From Acidobacteriota bacterium (GTDB lineage: Bacteria; Acidobacteriota; Terriglobia; Versatilivoradales; Versatilivoraceae), in NCBI GenBank assembly GCA_022616615.1, contig JAKEER010000549.1, positions 1 through 42,565 of the forward strand: a stretch of 42,565 bases of DNA. Direction: 5' to 3'. A model generated the notes under the pieces. The model was not told the origin of the DNA. It saw only the letters and a program-made list of their open reading frames with translations, and did not search any database. Made by a program: the position numbers and the translations under genes. Numbering within the stretch: position 1 is the stretch's first letter; each line of letters opens with the position of its first letter. Positions 19,401 to 27,597 of this stretch are shown in pieces.

Positions 19401-19521
19401 GCAGTAGCCGGTCAGGGTGCGTTATGCGCTGTGCTTCCTACAATCGAGAATGCTAACAACCGCAGAGCAAATCCGGGTCCTTGAGTCCTGCCTACCAAAA
19501 ACAAAGGCACGGAACGCCAAC

Positions 19522-19558
19522 TCTCTCTGCGTCGCGTCCTTCGCGCCTTTGCGGTTTG
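19522..19558. repeat. Intergenic R3 repeat, copy c
   Basis: CTCTCTGCGTCGCGTCCTTC followed by GCGCCTTTGCGGTTTG, another variant of the CTCTGCGGTT-type repeat. It lies 14 bases past the stop of the truncated DUF1501 gene. Confidence 0.5.
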
Positions 19559-19571
19559 AACGGCTTTTGGT

Positions 19572-19799
19572 TTAGAACAGTTTGCTGATGACCTGGCCGC
19601 CGTTGGAAAGCTTGATGACTGAGCGATCCGGCGCTCCAGCCTTGAGGGCAGAATGAGCTGGAGATTCATTGGCCAAGGCCTGCATGGCAAAGAAATCTCT
19701 CAGCCCCAGACCAAACATCCCCAGCGAACCAATCCGAATGAAATCTCTGCGTCCAAACAATCCTGCCGGAACCTGACCGCAATCACATTTCGCGACCAT
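19572..19799 (-). pseudogene. N-terminal fragment of a DUF1501-type Tat-exported protein
   Basis: The frame from the ATG at 19799 (GGAGGT seven bases upstream) encodes 75 residues with a twin-arginine signal, FGRRDFIRIGSLGMFGLGL, then APDRSVIKL. DUF1501 proteins have this layout and continue for about 400 residues after a Gly-Gly-Pro motif. Here only a short SNGGQVISKLF tail remains before the stop, and the R3c repeat follows. The body of the gene has therefore been lost. The intact ribosome site and signal suggest that a short export peptide could still be made. Confidence 0.55.
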
Positions 19800-19833
19800 A
19801 AAAATTACCTCCGCGTCAAGTTCTTCACAAGAG

Positions 19834-20328
19834 TCATACCGTGCATTGGCAGCCGCACTCGAAAGCAAGGCTCACGGGGGAGACATGACGTTCGGCGCCA
19901 CCACGCCGAACATGCAGCACAACCAACGTGTACGGGTCAAAAACAACAACGTCTTTCACACCCTGAGACAGATAAAAGCGAGGAGCAATCTCCAGGTCCT
20001 TACTCTCGTACCCTTTGCTGGTTACCTCGATGACGGCTTCCGGAACCAGGGTCACTGCCTCCTCCTCTTCCTCAGGCTTCTTACAAAAAATTGCAACGTC
20101 TGGACGCTTCAATGAGCCATCGGGAAAAGCAATGTACACGTCCGCTACATGGAGGCATTCGCACGATATCGCGGCTGCATCGCGCCCGCCGACTTTGCGA
20201 ATTGTTGTTCGTATGCGATCGACAGCTAACTGGTGCTTCAAGACTGGGTGAGGCTCCCAGACAGGCAGGCCGCTCATGATCTCCAGTCGGATACCTAACT
20301 CGTTAGCTTTAAGAAATCTCTCATCCAT
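19834..20328 (-). CDS. Uma2-family (DUF820) putative nuclease
   Basis: A 164-residue protein from the ATG at 20328 (MDERFLKANELGIRLE); the longer open frame upstream runs through GC-rich repeats. Landmarks are RPDVAIF (D77), VPEAVIEVTSKGYESKD (E101, K105, K110), and GVKDVVVFDPYT around 123-134, the usual Uma2 layout. A Glu run (EEEEE) sits in a loop at 86-90. The gene ends 34 bases before the DUF1501 fragment start on the same strand. Confidence 0.8.
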   Translation of the reverse strand: MDERFLKANELGIRLEIMSGLPVWEPHPVLKHQLAVDRIRTTIRKVGGRDAAAISCECLHVADVYIAFPDGSLKRPDVAIFCKKPEEEEEAVTLVPEAVIEVTSKGYESKDLEIAPRFYLSQGVKDVVVFDPYTLVVLHVRRGGAERHVSPVSLAFECGCQCTV

Positions 20329-20449
20329 CTCATTCTCTGGTCGACGCTCAGGCTGCGTGGCTGGGATTCCCGTCTGCGAAACTCTCCTATCGAGAATTGC
20401 AGAATATAGTGACGATGCTCTTCGTCTCTCGAAAAACTCGATGGACTTC

Positions 20450-20498
20450 GGTTCCCCGCTCCCCAACGCGGGAGGGACGCGGGAGAGGGGGTGAGGGG
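20450..20498. repeat. GGTTCCCC..GGGGGTGAGGGG intergenic repeat (R7, copy a)
   Basis: GC-rich sequence beginning TCGGTTCCCCGCTCCCC and ending GGGGGTGAGGGG with internal GCGGGAG repeats. A similar stretch with the same beginning and end is at 34925-34970. It lies in the gap between the Uma2 gene and the PPC gene, together with R2b; nothing else is seen there. Confidence 0.5.
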
Positions 20499-20623
20499 TG
20501 ACGGGGCAGGCACCGCTTGAATGTTCTCGCCCTGGTTCGGAGATCCCCATCCAGCACTGCGTTTCGGGACTGGCTTCAGCCGGCACAGATCCCCGCCACC
20601 CCCAGCCCCTGAAGCTGTGAAAA

Positions 20624-20805
20624 AATTCCCCCTTTAGTCAAAGGGGGCGGCGGCGCAGCCGCCTGGGGGTTGTCTTGCGAATTCAGGAAAGCCTCACATC
20701 CGCGCATCGTATCTCAAATGGCGCCACCCTCTTCCCTTGGCCTTCCGGCCTCGCGAGACAACCCCCGCGCCTTAAGGCGCTGCCCCCTTTTCTAAGGGGG
20801 AATTT
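20624..20805. repeat. R2 element, copy b
   Basis: The left end is TTCCCCCTTTAGTCAAAGGGGG, given here by position 20627-20646, followed by the hairpin GGCGGC-GCA-GCCGCC and TGGGGGTTGTC. The right half is GACAACCCCC, the palindrome GCGCCTTAAGGCGC and CCCCCTTTTCTAAGGGGGAA. It has about 80 unrelated bases between the halves. The right end overlaps the 3' end of the PPC gene, for which it supplies the last codons and the stop. Confidence 0.8.
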
Positions 20806-21794
20806 CTCGCAACTGCAGTGCTTGGGTGGATTTTTGCCGCCAGGCGGTAATCTCCAGAGGAAACGCGTTCCGTGATGGCGCCCACCAGACCATCGGTTGC
20901 CCGTTGCTGAGCGCCTGCGGAAAACTGCACAGGCGTCCCTGCTTGCATGAAATCACCCCGCAACGTGAACTCGCTGGAACTCCCTTGCCGGGCGCCCATT
21001 GGAAAAACAGACCAGAAGAACGGGCTCTGACCGATGGCCATCTGATAGCTGAGGTCACTGCGCGGCTGGCCTCCGGCGGGCATGCGAGTCAAGGTGATGG
21101 CCGCAATGTAATCGCCGCCTGCTTCAAAGGTATGGTCCAGATAAGGGTCCCAGATGAAACGGCCGTCGTCATGCACGACCTCGCGACCATCCGGGTAGAG
21201 AATGGCCAAGGAGACGTCGGCATTCGTTCCATTGCGGGCGCCCAAGACGTTGAACTGGAGGCGCTCTCCAGCTTTCGCGTGGAAGCGATAGAGATCGACG
21301 TCCTGCTCCGTCTGCAGCCGCCCGCTGATCAAGGCCGGGGACTCGACAGAAGTGGGCGAATCCAGATCGTCGTTGGGTTCGTTTTCCACAGGCGTTGCCC
21401 AACGGCTGACGCGAAAAAGCACTGTGTTGGAAACGCCGCGTTCCGAAGCCAAGCGAAGCCGCCTCCGCCCGGGCGCAGCGCCGGGTGAAACCGCAACGTC
21501 CACCAGAGCGGTCGTGAACGTCGCCGAGACCACCGCTCCTGAAACATCGCCGCTTTCGAAAAGCAGTTGCGACGCTCCATCCAAAAACTCGCCCTGTAGC
21601 TCCAGGCGTAGCCTCCGGCCAGGCTGAATCGCCATGGGAAAGATTGTATTGAGCTGCGGTTGACGGATGGCTACCTGGGGCGCCTTCGGGGGTTCGACAG
21701 AGCTTTCCTCGAAAGCCCAGGCACGCGAAGGAACCAGCGAGAAAGCAACAATCAAACAGCCAACGCCGCGTAAGATGGAGCTCTTGGTAAACAT
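20772..21794 (-). pseudogene. Secreted PPC-domain protein, 3' end replaced by a repeat
   Basis: From the ATG at 21794 (AGGA upstream) the frame encodes a signal peptide (MFTKSSILRGVGCLIVAFSL..AWA), a beta-sandwich region (PQLNTIFPMAIQPG..) and a PPC-type (pre-peptidase C-terminal) domain with ENEPNDD, DVDLYRFHAKAGERL and LDHTFEAGGDYIAAI. A third region starts with SPFFWSVFPMGARQG. The final residues RNSPLEKGAAP are encoded by the right end of repeat R2b. Proteins of this layout are usually several hundred residues longer, so I infer 3' truncation, though a natural short form is possible. Confidence 0.55.
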
Positions 21795-22017
21795 CAAAAA
21801 TCCTGGCTCGCCCACAAACCGCTCCGCGCGGTTCACAAGCCAATCCAGCTAGATTGGAATTGCCTCTAACGATAGCGGACAGGGGCAGGGTTTTCAATGG
21901 AATAGAAGAGCGCAGGGGCGGACCCGGTGTCCGCCCCCTAGGAGGCGCGCGAGGCACTGAACACACATCAATGCGTTCCCAACCAGGACGCACACGCGGG
22001 TGCCCCCAACGCTATCG

Positions 22018-23142
22018 CTACTCACTCCCAACATAGTCATGCAGCCCCAAATCCTGATAGCTATGGTATTTCCCAGCGTTCAGATTCTCGATGAAACGCG
22101 TCATGCGTTGCAGCAGCGTCGCACTGATATAGCCTGGGCGGCGCTCTGGGTGGGGGAAGCGAAAGTAAGCGCGGATAAAAAGGCTCTTTTCGGAGAGCGG
22201 CAAGTGTTGAATATTGTCTCCATATCGGTCGAAGACGGTATTCTGAAACAGATAATATTCAACATTTGATACGTAAAACACAGAAACCGTCTCGCCCAGT
22301 TCCTTAAGGTAATTAGCCACCGCCCGCAGGGTCTTGGGGCCGGCAAAGTCTCCCACCACTGGCACGATCAGATTGCGGCTGTGCATCCGTTTGACGAACT
22401 GAAAATCTTCTTCCGAGTTGAGATAGTTTCCGAATTTCCCGTCCAAGCCGCGTTCCAGCGCAATCTCCTTGAATGAAGGGTAGAAGCGAAACCCCGGGCG
22501 TCCAAAACTGCGGAAGCGAATGTCCAACTGTTGATCGAAGAATTCACGGTAGATACCTTCAATCGTGCTGGCGTCTTTGTCGTGAATTGGGAACTGGCAT
22601 TTCTTGCGAATGAAGGCGAGGGCCTCATCCAGGTTCTTGCGAAAAAGTCGCGGGGAAGGTGCTGCTTTCTCAAACTCCAGCAGCACCGCGGCAACATCGC
22701 GATCTGCGCCCACAGTCCTTTTGGGCCTCGCTCTGCAGAACAGATTAGCCAGCAATTCAGAGCGGTTCCGCGACCTTTCAAAAAGCGCTTTGAAGAGAAG
22801 GTGGTAGAGCAGGTTCTGACGGCGAATGTCCAGGAGGATCGCGAGGCGTGGACGCGTCCTGGCAATGTAAGTGAAGTTTTGCTCCGGCCCGACGCCCAAG
22901 TAGACGCCGTCTTTCACTCCCAGCTTTTCCAACACGCCGCAAACTTGCAGGTAGGAAGACTCGTTTGACACAAGGTTGTCCGAGTCAAAGAAACCAGGGT
23001 CTTCGGAAAGACGCTGGACGAGCGCCGGAAACTCTTTGGCAGGGATCCGCTCCAGCCGGTCCGCAGCATTCGAAAAACCGGCGATCCCAGCCACCAATAT
23101 GATTGTGGCTGCAGAAGAAGCAAATTTCTTAAGGAGAAGCAT
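22018..23142 (-). CDS. Secreted or periplasmic protein of unknown function
   Basis: A 374-residue protein with a signal peptide (MLLLKKFASSAATIILVAGIAG..NAA). Notable stretches are DNLVSNESSYLQ at about 54-65, GVYLGVGPEQNFTYIA at about 79-94, LLDIRRQNLLYHLLFKALFE at about 102-121, VPVVGDFAGPKTLRAVANYL at about 277-296 and YVSNVEYYLFQ at about 306-316. The glycine-rich turn followed by acidic strand ends recalls a Rossmann-like methyltransferase core, but I cannot show it. Family function unknown. It is transcribed away from the PPC gene's 5' end on the same strand, with the 21795-22017 gap empty. Confidence 0.65.
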   Translation of the reverse strand: MLLLKKFASSAATIILVAGIAGFSNAADRLERIPAKEFPALVQRLSEDPGFFDSDNLVSNESSYLQVCGVLEKLGVKDGVYLGVGPEQNFTYIARTRPRLAILLDIRRQNLLYHLLFKALFERSRNRSELLANLFCRARPKRTVGADRDVAAVLLEFEKAAPSPRLFRKNLDEALAFIRKKCQFPIHDKDASTIEGIYREFFDQQLDIRFRSFGRPGFRFYPSFKEIALERGLDGKFGNYLNSEEDFQFVKRMHSRNLIVPVVGDFAGPKTLRAVANYLKELGETVSVFYVSNVEYYLFQNTVFDRYGDNIQHLPLSEKSLFIRAYFRFPHPERRPGYISATLLQRMTRFIENLNAGKYHSYQDLGLHDYVGSE

Positions 23143-23170
23143 AAGGCTGGAAAGTCCAAAGCGGATGAAG

Positions 23171-23659
23171 TTATTGATTGGCGTCTGATCGCTGTTGAAG
23201 GTTCAGCCAGTATTTCCGAAACGACTCAAGTCTCGGCAGGGACTCGCGGTCTTTGTCCCGGTTGGCGGCTCGTTTGCTGGCAATGATATCGTCTGGATGG
23301 CAGACAGGGAATCCCTGCACATCGATGTGCCGCTGCCAGGCATCTTCAAAGCGCTCGATACCATCGGGGGCAAAGACAAGATCCAGATCAAAGGGTCCGT
23401 TCTTAAGTTGAACAAAATCTTTTCCCCGTTCAATCTCGTGCTGCTGTGTCGTTGTCAGCGCAAAACCCAGTTCAATCAGTGCCCGCACCAGCGCCCGGCC
23501 ATTCTCTAGTGAACGCTCCACAAACAGATCCGCGTCTTGAGTTGTATCTGGAAAGCCGAGAAGGATGGCGCCAGACTTGCCAATGAAAAGATACCGAACA
23601 GAGTGGCGGGCAAATGCGTCGCGAACTTCTTGCGCCTGGCGATATTCAAAGACGCCCAT
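23171..23659 (-). CDS. AbiEii-like nucleotidyltransferase (putative toxin)
   Basis: A 162-residue protein with a nucleotidyltransferase core: YLFIGKSGAILLGFPDTTQDADLFVE at about 23-48 (GxSGA..TxDxDLF, the DxD metal-binding pair). DLDLVF at about 92-97 would supply the third acid. KRAANRDKDRESLPRLE near 129-145 is typical of this family's C-terminus. The gene overlaps the preceding 81-residue partner by 14 bases. The pairing suggests a toxin-antitoxin-like module (as in AbiE or MenAT families), but neither toxicity nor the substrate is shown. Confidence 0.7.
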   Translation of the reverse strand: MGVFEYRQAQEVRDAFARHSVRYLFIGKSGAILLGFPDTTQDADLFVERSLENGRALVRALIELGFALTTTQQHEIERGKDFVQLKNGPFDLDLVFAPDGIERFEDAWQRHIDVQGFPVCHPDDIIASKRAANRDKDRESLPRLESFRKYWLNLQQRSDANQ

Positions 23660-23888
23660 AGCCTAACCAGTCTGGCAGGTTCTCCTCACACCAGCGGCGG
23701 TACTCTTCCATCGTCTCAAAAGAGCGGTACGAGGCGTCATCGAGGACGGGTTTGTAGGTTCGGATGAAGGAGTATCTCATCCGGGTCTCGAGCGGGCGGC
23801 GCGCCGCTGCTTCGAACTCCTCCAGCCACTGGCGTTCGTTGGGGTTTTCTGGAACCTGCAAGCTAGAATCGCTACTAATCCTGTTCAT
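23646..23888 (-). CDS. Small partner of the nucleotidyltransferase (putative antitoxin)
   Basis: An 80-residue protein from the ATG at 23888 (AGGA four to five bases upstream). The longer frame from 23987 overlaps the radical SAM gene and is rejected. It is charged and probably helical (NPNERQWLEEFEAA, SFETMEEYRRWCEENLPDWL) with no known motif. The tight overlap with the nucleotidyltransferase and the conserved-looking C-terminal SFETMEEYRRWCEENL stretch suggest a functional pair. It lies 38 bases downstream of the radical SAM gene and may be read from the same message. Confidence 0.6.
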   Translation of the reverse strand: MNRISSDSSLQVPENPNERQWLEEFEAAARRPLETRMRYSFIRTYKPVLDDASYRSFETMEEYRRWCEENLPDWLGYGRL

Positions 23889-23926
23889 GAATTCCTGGGC
23901 AGTGTCAGCTTCCAACCAAGCAGGGT

Positions 23927-26662
23927 TTACTGAAAACTCACCGCTTCTTTGACGATCAGGAATTTCTTGGCTAGATCCGGCGGGCACTGGAGGACCTGCT
24001 CAAAAAAGTCTTTGGGCTTGAGGAGCGCGCCGTTCTGATTGACAGACACCGTGAAACCGAGACGGAGCGGATGATCGCTTTCCACCCACAGATCGACGAT
24101 GCGTTCGTGATCCTTTGAGCTGCAGTAGAAGTCGCTGCCCTTGTAGTGGTCGCTGAGATGATTGATGAGATCGTTGACGCGCCCCAGCAGTTCAGCCAGC
24201 GCTACCGCTTCGCCGTTGACCTGTTCAGTCTCCATCCAGGCCTTGTAAGTAGCTTGAAGCGGCTGCGTGATCGTCCACTGGCCTTTCGCTTCGAATAGCG
24301 TAATACTCTGCACCACCAGCCCTTCAATCAGACAGTTATTCATGCGAGACACAGCATTGTCTGGCAAATCTCCGCGGACTTCAAACTGGATGTATTCCGA
24401 GCGGGAATTCATTCCCAGCGGAATGGCTGGCGAGGTGGCAAACTTTGGATGTGGGTTGAAGCCCTCGGTGAAGCGCAGCGGAAATTCAGAGCGAATCATT
24501 GCCCGTTCCATCAATTGCATCACGTTCAAGTGCGACAACAGCCGCGCCGGACCTTCTTTCCAGTAGTGCAAAACAAAAGGCCGAGCTGGCAATGCCGGCG
24601 GGTCTACACCAGAGCCAGGCGGCTGGACGGGTGACATGTTGGCTGCTTCGCTGGAACTTGCCTTCGAAATCTCAGAATCAGCAGACAGCTCGGTTTGTCC
24701 CCCTTGCACAAGGGGGACGGAAGCCCGCAGGGCTTCAGGGGGTCTGGCCGTATCTGCGGCCCGGAACGGGGCGAGACTCAACTGAACCAAACTCTCTGCA
24801 ACCACCTGCTGCGGCACTTCGGCCAGCTTGATATCCTCATAGTTTCCAGGAATGCCGCAGCCCCGGCAGTCTCCCCATTTGCAGTCGTAAGTTTGCACCT
24901 GCTCATAAGAGCGCTCGCGTTCCCTAAGCAAGAACTTTTTGGAGACGCCGATGTCGATGAACTCCCATGGCAGCACTTCGTTCAGCGGGATGTCGCGATT
25001 GTAGAAATCCGGATCGACACCCGACTCCTCGAACGCCTTCATCCACAGGCCGAAGTTGAACATCTCATCCCAGCCATCGAACCGGCAGCCCAGTTGGTAG
25101 GCCTTGAGAATGGCGCGACCGACGCGCCGGTCGCCACGGGAAAGCACACCCTCAATGAAGCACTCTTTCGGATCATGCCACTTGAGCCGCGCAAACGGGA
25201 AACGGACAGCGGACTTCAGGTAGTTGAGACGCTCCGTCGTCACCTTCAAGTCTTCAAACCGATCCCACTGAAACGGCGTGAACGACTTGGGAACAAACGT
25301 CCCGATGCTGGCATTGACATTCTTCTGGCCGCCCTTGACCTTCTTGCCAATCCGCCCCACCTCCCGAATCAAATCGACGAGTTCGCGGATATCCGCGTCG
25401 GTTTCGGTGGGCAAGCCGATCATGAAATACAGCTTGACGAGGTTCCAACCTTGCCGGTAGGCCGTCTCAATGGACTGAAACAGCTCTTCGTTGCTGATGT
25501 TCTTGTTGATGAACCGGCGCATCCGCACACTGCCCGCTTCAGGAGCGAAGGTGAAACCATTCTTCTTCACTTCACCCACGTTTTCAGCCAGCGACACGGA
25601 GAACATGTCGGCGCGCAGCGAAGGCAGAGAAATCGAGACCTTGTCCTTGGAAAAGGCTCGCGCCATCTCTTTAGTCAGGCATTCCACCTGGCTGTAGTCG
25701 GCCGTGGACAGCGACAGCAAGCCAATTTCCCGGTTTCCCGTGTTCTTCAGCGACTCGGATGTCAGGCGCATCACGTCGTCCACATTCAACTCGCGCGTCG
25801 GCCGGTACCAGTAGCCTGCCTGGCAAAAGCGGCAGCCTTGCGTGCAACCGCGCATCACCTCGACGCTGACGCGGTCTTGAATGATGTCGATCACCGGAAC
25901 AATGGGCTTGGTCGAGTAAAAGTCCGGCGACAGCGCCTCTACCCAGCGCCGCTTCACGAGCGTGAATGGCTTTCCAGGACGGGTTTCTGGAACCCAAGCA
26001 GTGGGCGGTTGATGCACCTGCGGCACGTAAACTCCGGGTATCTTCGCCAGTGCTTCCAACATCTGCCAACGTTTCAACCCCTCGCCGCGTGCATTCCGGC
26101 AGAGGTCGACGATCTCTACGACGAGATCCTCCCCATCGCCAATGACGAAAAAGTCGATGAAGTCAGCCAGCGGCTCCGGGTTGGCTGTGCACGGTCCGCC
26201 CGCGCAAATGAGCGGATCGCCCTCCCCGCGGTCTTCTGCGAGCAGCGGAATTCCCGCCAGGTCGAGCATGTAAGGAATGTTGATGTAGGTTAGCTCAGCC
26301 TGCAGCGAAAACCCGACCAGATCGAACTCACGGATGGGTGTCTTAGTCTCCAAACTCAACAGCGGCACACCTTCACCTTGAAAGACCGCTGCCATGTCGA
26401 CCCAAGGCGCAAAGACCCGCTCGGCGTAGACATCGTCGAGGCGATTGAGGATGTGATAGAGCATGCGGATGCCGTTGTGCGACATTCCGATCTCGTATAC
26501 GTCGGGAAAAGCCAGCGCGAAACGAACCTGCACCCGATCAAGATCCTTCAGCACCATATTCGGTTCGCCGCCGATATAGCGGCCTGGCTTGGCGCCTTTC
26601 TCGAGCAGCGAGAAATACTTGTCTTTGAACTCCATCTGCTGACTGATCACGGCAGGCCTCAT
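23927..26662 (-). CDS. TIGR03960-type radical SAM protein fused to a TIGR03936 (DUF2344) domain
   Basis: A 911-residue protein. Residues about 1-260 form the B12-binding-like N-terminal part seen in TIGR03960 proteins (GRYIGGE, SHNGIRMLYHILN). The 4Fe-4S/SAM site is GCTQGCRFCQAGYWYR with C273, C277 and C280, all intact. The barrel continues to about residue 610. A linker holds a half R2 repeat (residues about 638-656). The C-terminal DUF2344 domain starts near FVLHYWKEGPARLLSH. The reaction is not established for this family. M1 at 26662 or M10 (MEFKDKY) could be the start. Confidence 0.9.
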   Translation of the reverse strand: MRPAVISQQMEFKDKYFSLLEKGAKPGRYIGGEPNMVLKDLDRVQVRFALAFPDVYEIGMSHNGIRMLYHILNRLDDVYAERVFAPWVDMAAVFQGEGVPLLSLETKTPIREFDLVGFSLQAELTYINIPYMLDLAGIPLLAEDRGEGDPLICAGGPCTANPEPLADFIDFFVIGDGEDLVVEIVDLCRNARGEGLKRWQMLEALAKIPGVYVPQVHQPPTAWVPETRPGKPFTLVKRRWVEALSPDFYSTKPIVPVIDIIQDRVSVEVMRGCTQGCRFCQAGYWYRPTRELNVDDVMRLTSESLKNTGNREIGLLSLSTADYSQVECLTKEMARAFSKDKVSISLPSLRADMFSVSLAENVGEVKKNGFTFAPEAGSVRMRRFINKNISNEELFQSIETAYRQGWNLVKLYFMIGLPTETDADIRELVDLIREVGRIGKKVKGGQKNVNASIGTFVPKSFTPFQWDRFEDLKVTTERLNYLKSAVRFPFARLKWHDPKECFIEGVLSRGDRRVGRAILKAYQLGCRFDGWDEMFNFGLWMKAFEESGVDPDFYNRDIPLNEVLPWEFIDIGVSKKFLLRERERSYEQVQTYDCKWGDCRGCGIPGNYEDIKLAEVPQQVVAESLVQLSLAPFRAADTARPPEALRASVPLVQGGQTELSADSEISKASSSEAANMSPVQPPGSGVDPPALPARPFVLHYWKEGPARLLSHLNVMQLMERAMIRSEFPLRFTEGFNPHPKFATSPAIPLGMNSRSEYIQFEVRGDLPDNAVSRMNNCLIEGLVVQSITLFEAKGQWTITQPLQATYKAWMETEQVNGEAVALAELLGRVNDLINHLSDHYKGSDFYCSSKDHERIVDLWVESDHPLRLGFTVSVNQNGALLKPKDFFEQVLQCPPDLAKKFLIVKEAVSFQ
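24695..24750. repeat. Half R2 element inside the radical SAM gene
   Basis: TTTGTCCCCCTTGCACAAGG is followed by GGGAC, the hairpin GAAGCCC-GCA-GGGCTTC and AGGGGGTCTGGCC. This is the left half of R2: the CCCCCTT/AAGGGGG palindrome, a GCA-loop hairpin and the GGGGG tail. The translated product in frame is about 19 residues in the linker between the two domains. Confidence 0.75.
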
Positions 26663-26729
26663 TGAGTCACGATGCTAACGAAGGAATTATAGGGAGATCC
26701 ACCAGGCTTTGCAATTCCGGCAGCGGGGA

Positions 26730-26805
26730 CTGGGCCTCCAACCGTTGGCTTACGCCAGCGGTTGTCTAAAGGCTCTGATTCTGACTTTGACGGAACCCTG
26801 GCGGA
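26730..26805. repeat. Half R1 element (copy c)
   Basis: One REP-like hairpin, CAACCGTTGGC-TTAC-GCCAGCGGTTG (26739-26764, one G-T pair), is followed by GGCTCTGATTCTGACTTTGA and CGGAACCCTGG. The last part closely matches the reverse complement of the left end of copy a (9209-9264). No central palindrome is present. It fills the gap between the radical SAM gene and vapB. Confidence 0.75.
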
Positions 26806-26883
26806 CGGTTAAGTCATCCATTTCTTAGATTGATGCTAAACAATCAAATTGACATCACATTCATCGCCGTGCATCATCACTTC

Positions 26884-27111
26884 ATGAGAACGACACTGAC
26901 ACTGGATGATGATGTCCTGAAGGCCGCTTCGAAACGGGCTGAGTCTTTGCACATTTCCCTGGGGAAAGCCGTATCCGATCTCGCGCGTCGGGGACTGGAA
27001 TTTTTCGTCCCCATCGAAAAGGTCAACGGTTTGGCCGTATTCACTCCGCCCAAGGGGGCGCCGAGAATCACGATGAAGAAGGTAAGGGAGGCACTCAGCG
27101 ATTTCCCATGA
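26884..27111 (+). CDS. vapB: VapB-like ribbon-helix-helix antitoxin
   Basis: A 75-residue protein from the ATG at 26884. The N-terminus MRTTLTLDDDVLKAASKRAE is a ribbon-helix-helix DNA-binding strand and helix. The C-terminal tail (APRITMKKVREALSDF) is the usual toxin-binding region. The longer frame from 26830 has no support. Its stop overlaps the vapC ATG as ATGA, the standard vapBC arrangement. It would bind the toxin and repress its own promoter. Confidence 0.85.
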   Translation: MRTTLTLDDDVLKAASKRAESLHISLGKAVSDLARRGLEFFVPIEKVNGLAVFTPPKGAPRITMKKVREALSDFP

Positions 27112-27550
27112 GCGTCTACCTGCTCGACATCAACGTCCTCGTAGCGCTTTCGTGGGCAAACCATGAGCAACATGAGGCGGCCTCCAGTTGGTTCCGGACC
27201 CATCAACGTTCGGGCTGGGCCACCTGTCCGCTGACGCAAGCCGGATTCGTTCGTGTCAGCTCAAATCCACGAGTTGTTCCAGACGCCCCGCCTCCGGCCA
27301 AGGCGCTGGAAATCCTTGAAACGAACCTCAGTCACCCAGCACACCGATTCTGGAAGTTGGATATCGGTCTGAGCGACGCGGTCTCACCCTTTGCTGATCG
27401 ATTTGCGGGCCACCAGCAGACAACCGATGCGTACCTCCTCGGCTTGCGATCACAAGCGTGGAATTCTGGCGAGCTTCGATTCCAGTATCGCGGCGTTGCT
27501 GGAGCCGCGATCACCCCATCTCAAGGCCCCTCGAAATCCTCCAAGCGTAA
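27108..27550 (+). pseudogene. vapC: VapC-like PIN-domain toxin with two frameshifts
   Basis: The PIN domain starts correctly: LLDINVLVALSWANHEQHE (first acidic site), TCPLTQAGFVRV and HQQTTDAYLLGL (second acidic site). Near 27444 the frame is lost. The missing C-terminus, RGILASFDSSIAALLEPRSP and HLKA, appears in another frame, and a second slip in CCCC at 27527-27530 leads to LEILQA and a TAA at 27548-27550. Removing one T and one C would restore a 146-residue VapC of normal length with its third acidic site (FD). Uncorrected, the ORF reads on in the wrong frame to 27596. Real inactivation or sequencing errors are both possible. Confidence 0.8.
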
Positions 27551-27597
27551 CAGCAGTGAAGTGCGTCTCTTTCCGTCGCGTTTCGGAGCCGACTGAG

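Noticed and set aside
24695-26293. 532-codon open frame on the + strand
   Set aside because: It is the antisense shadow of the radical SAM gene. The CxxxCxxC cluster and the domain homology are on the - strand.
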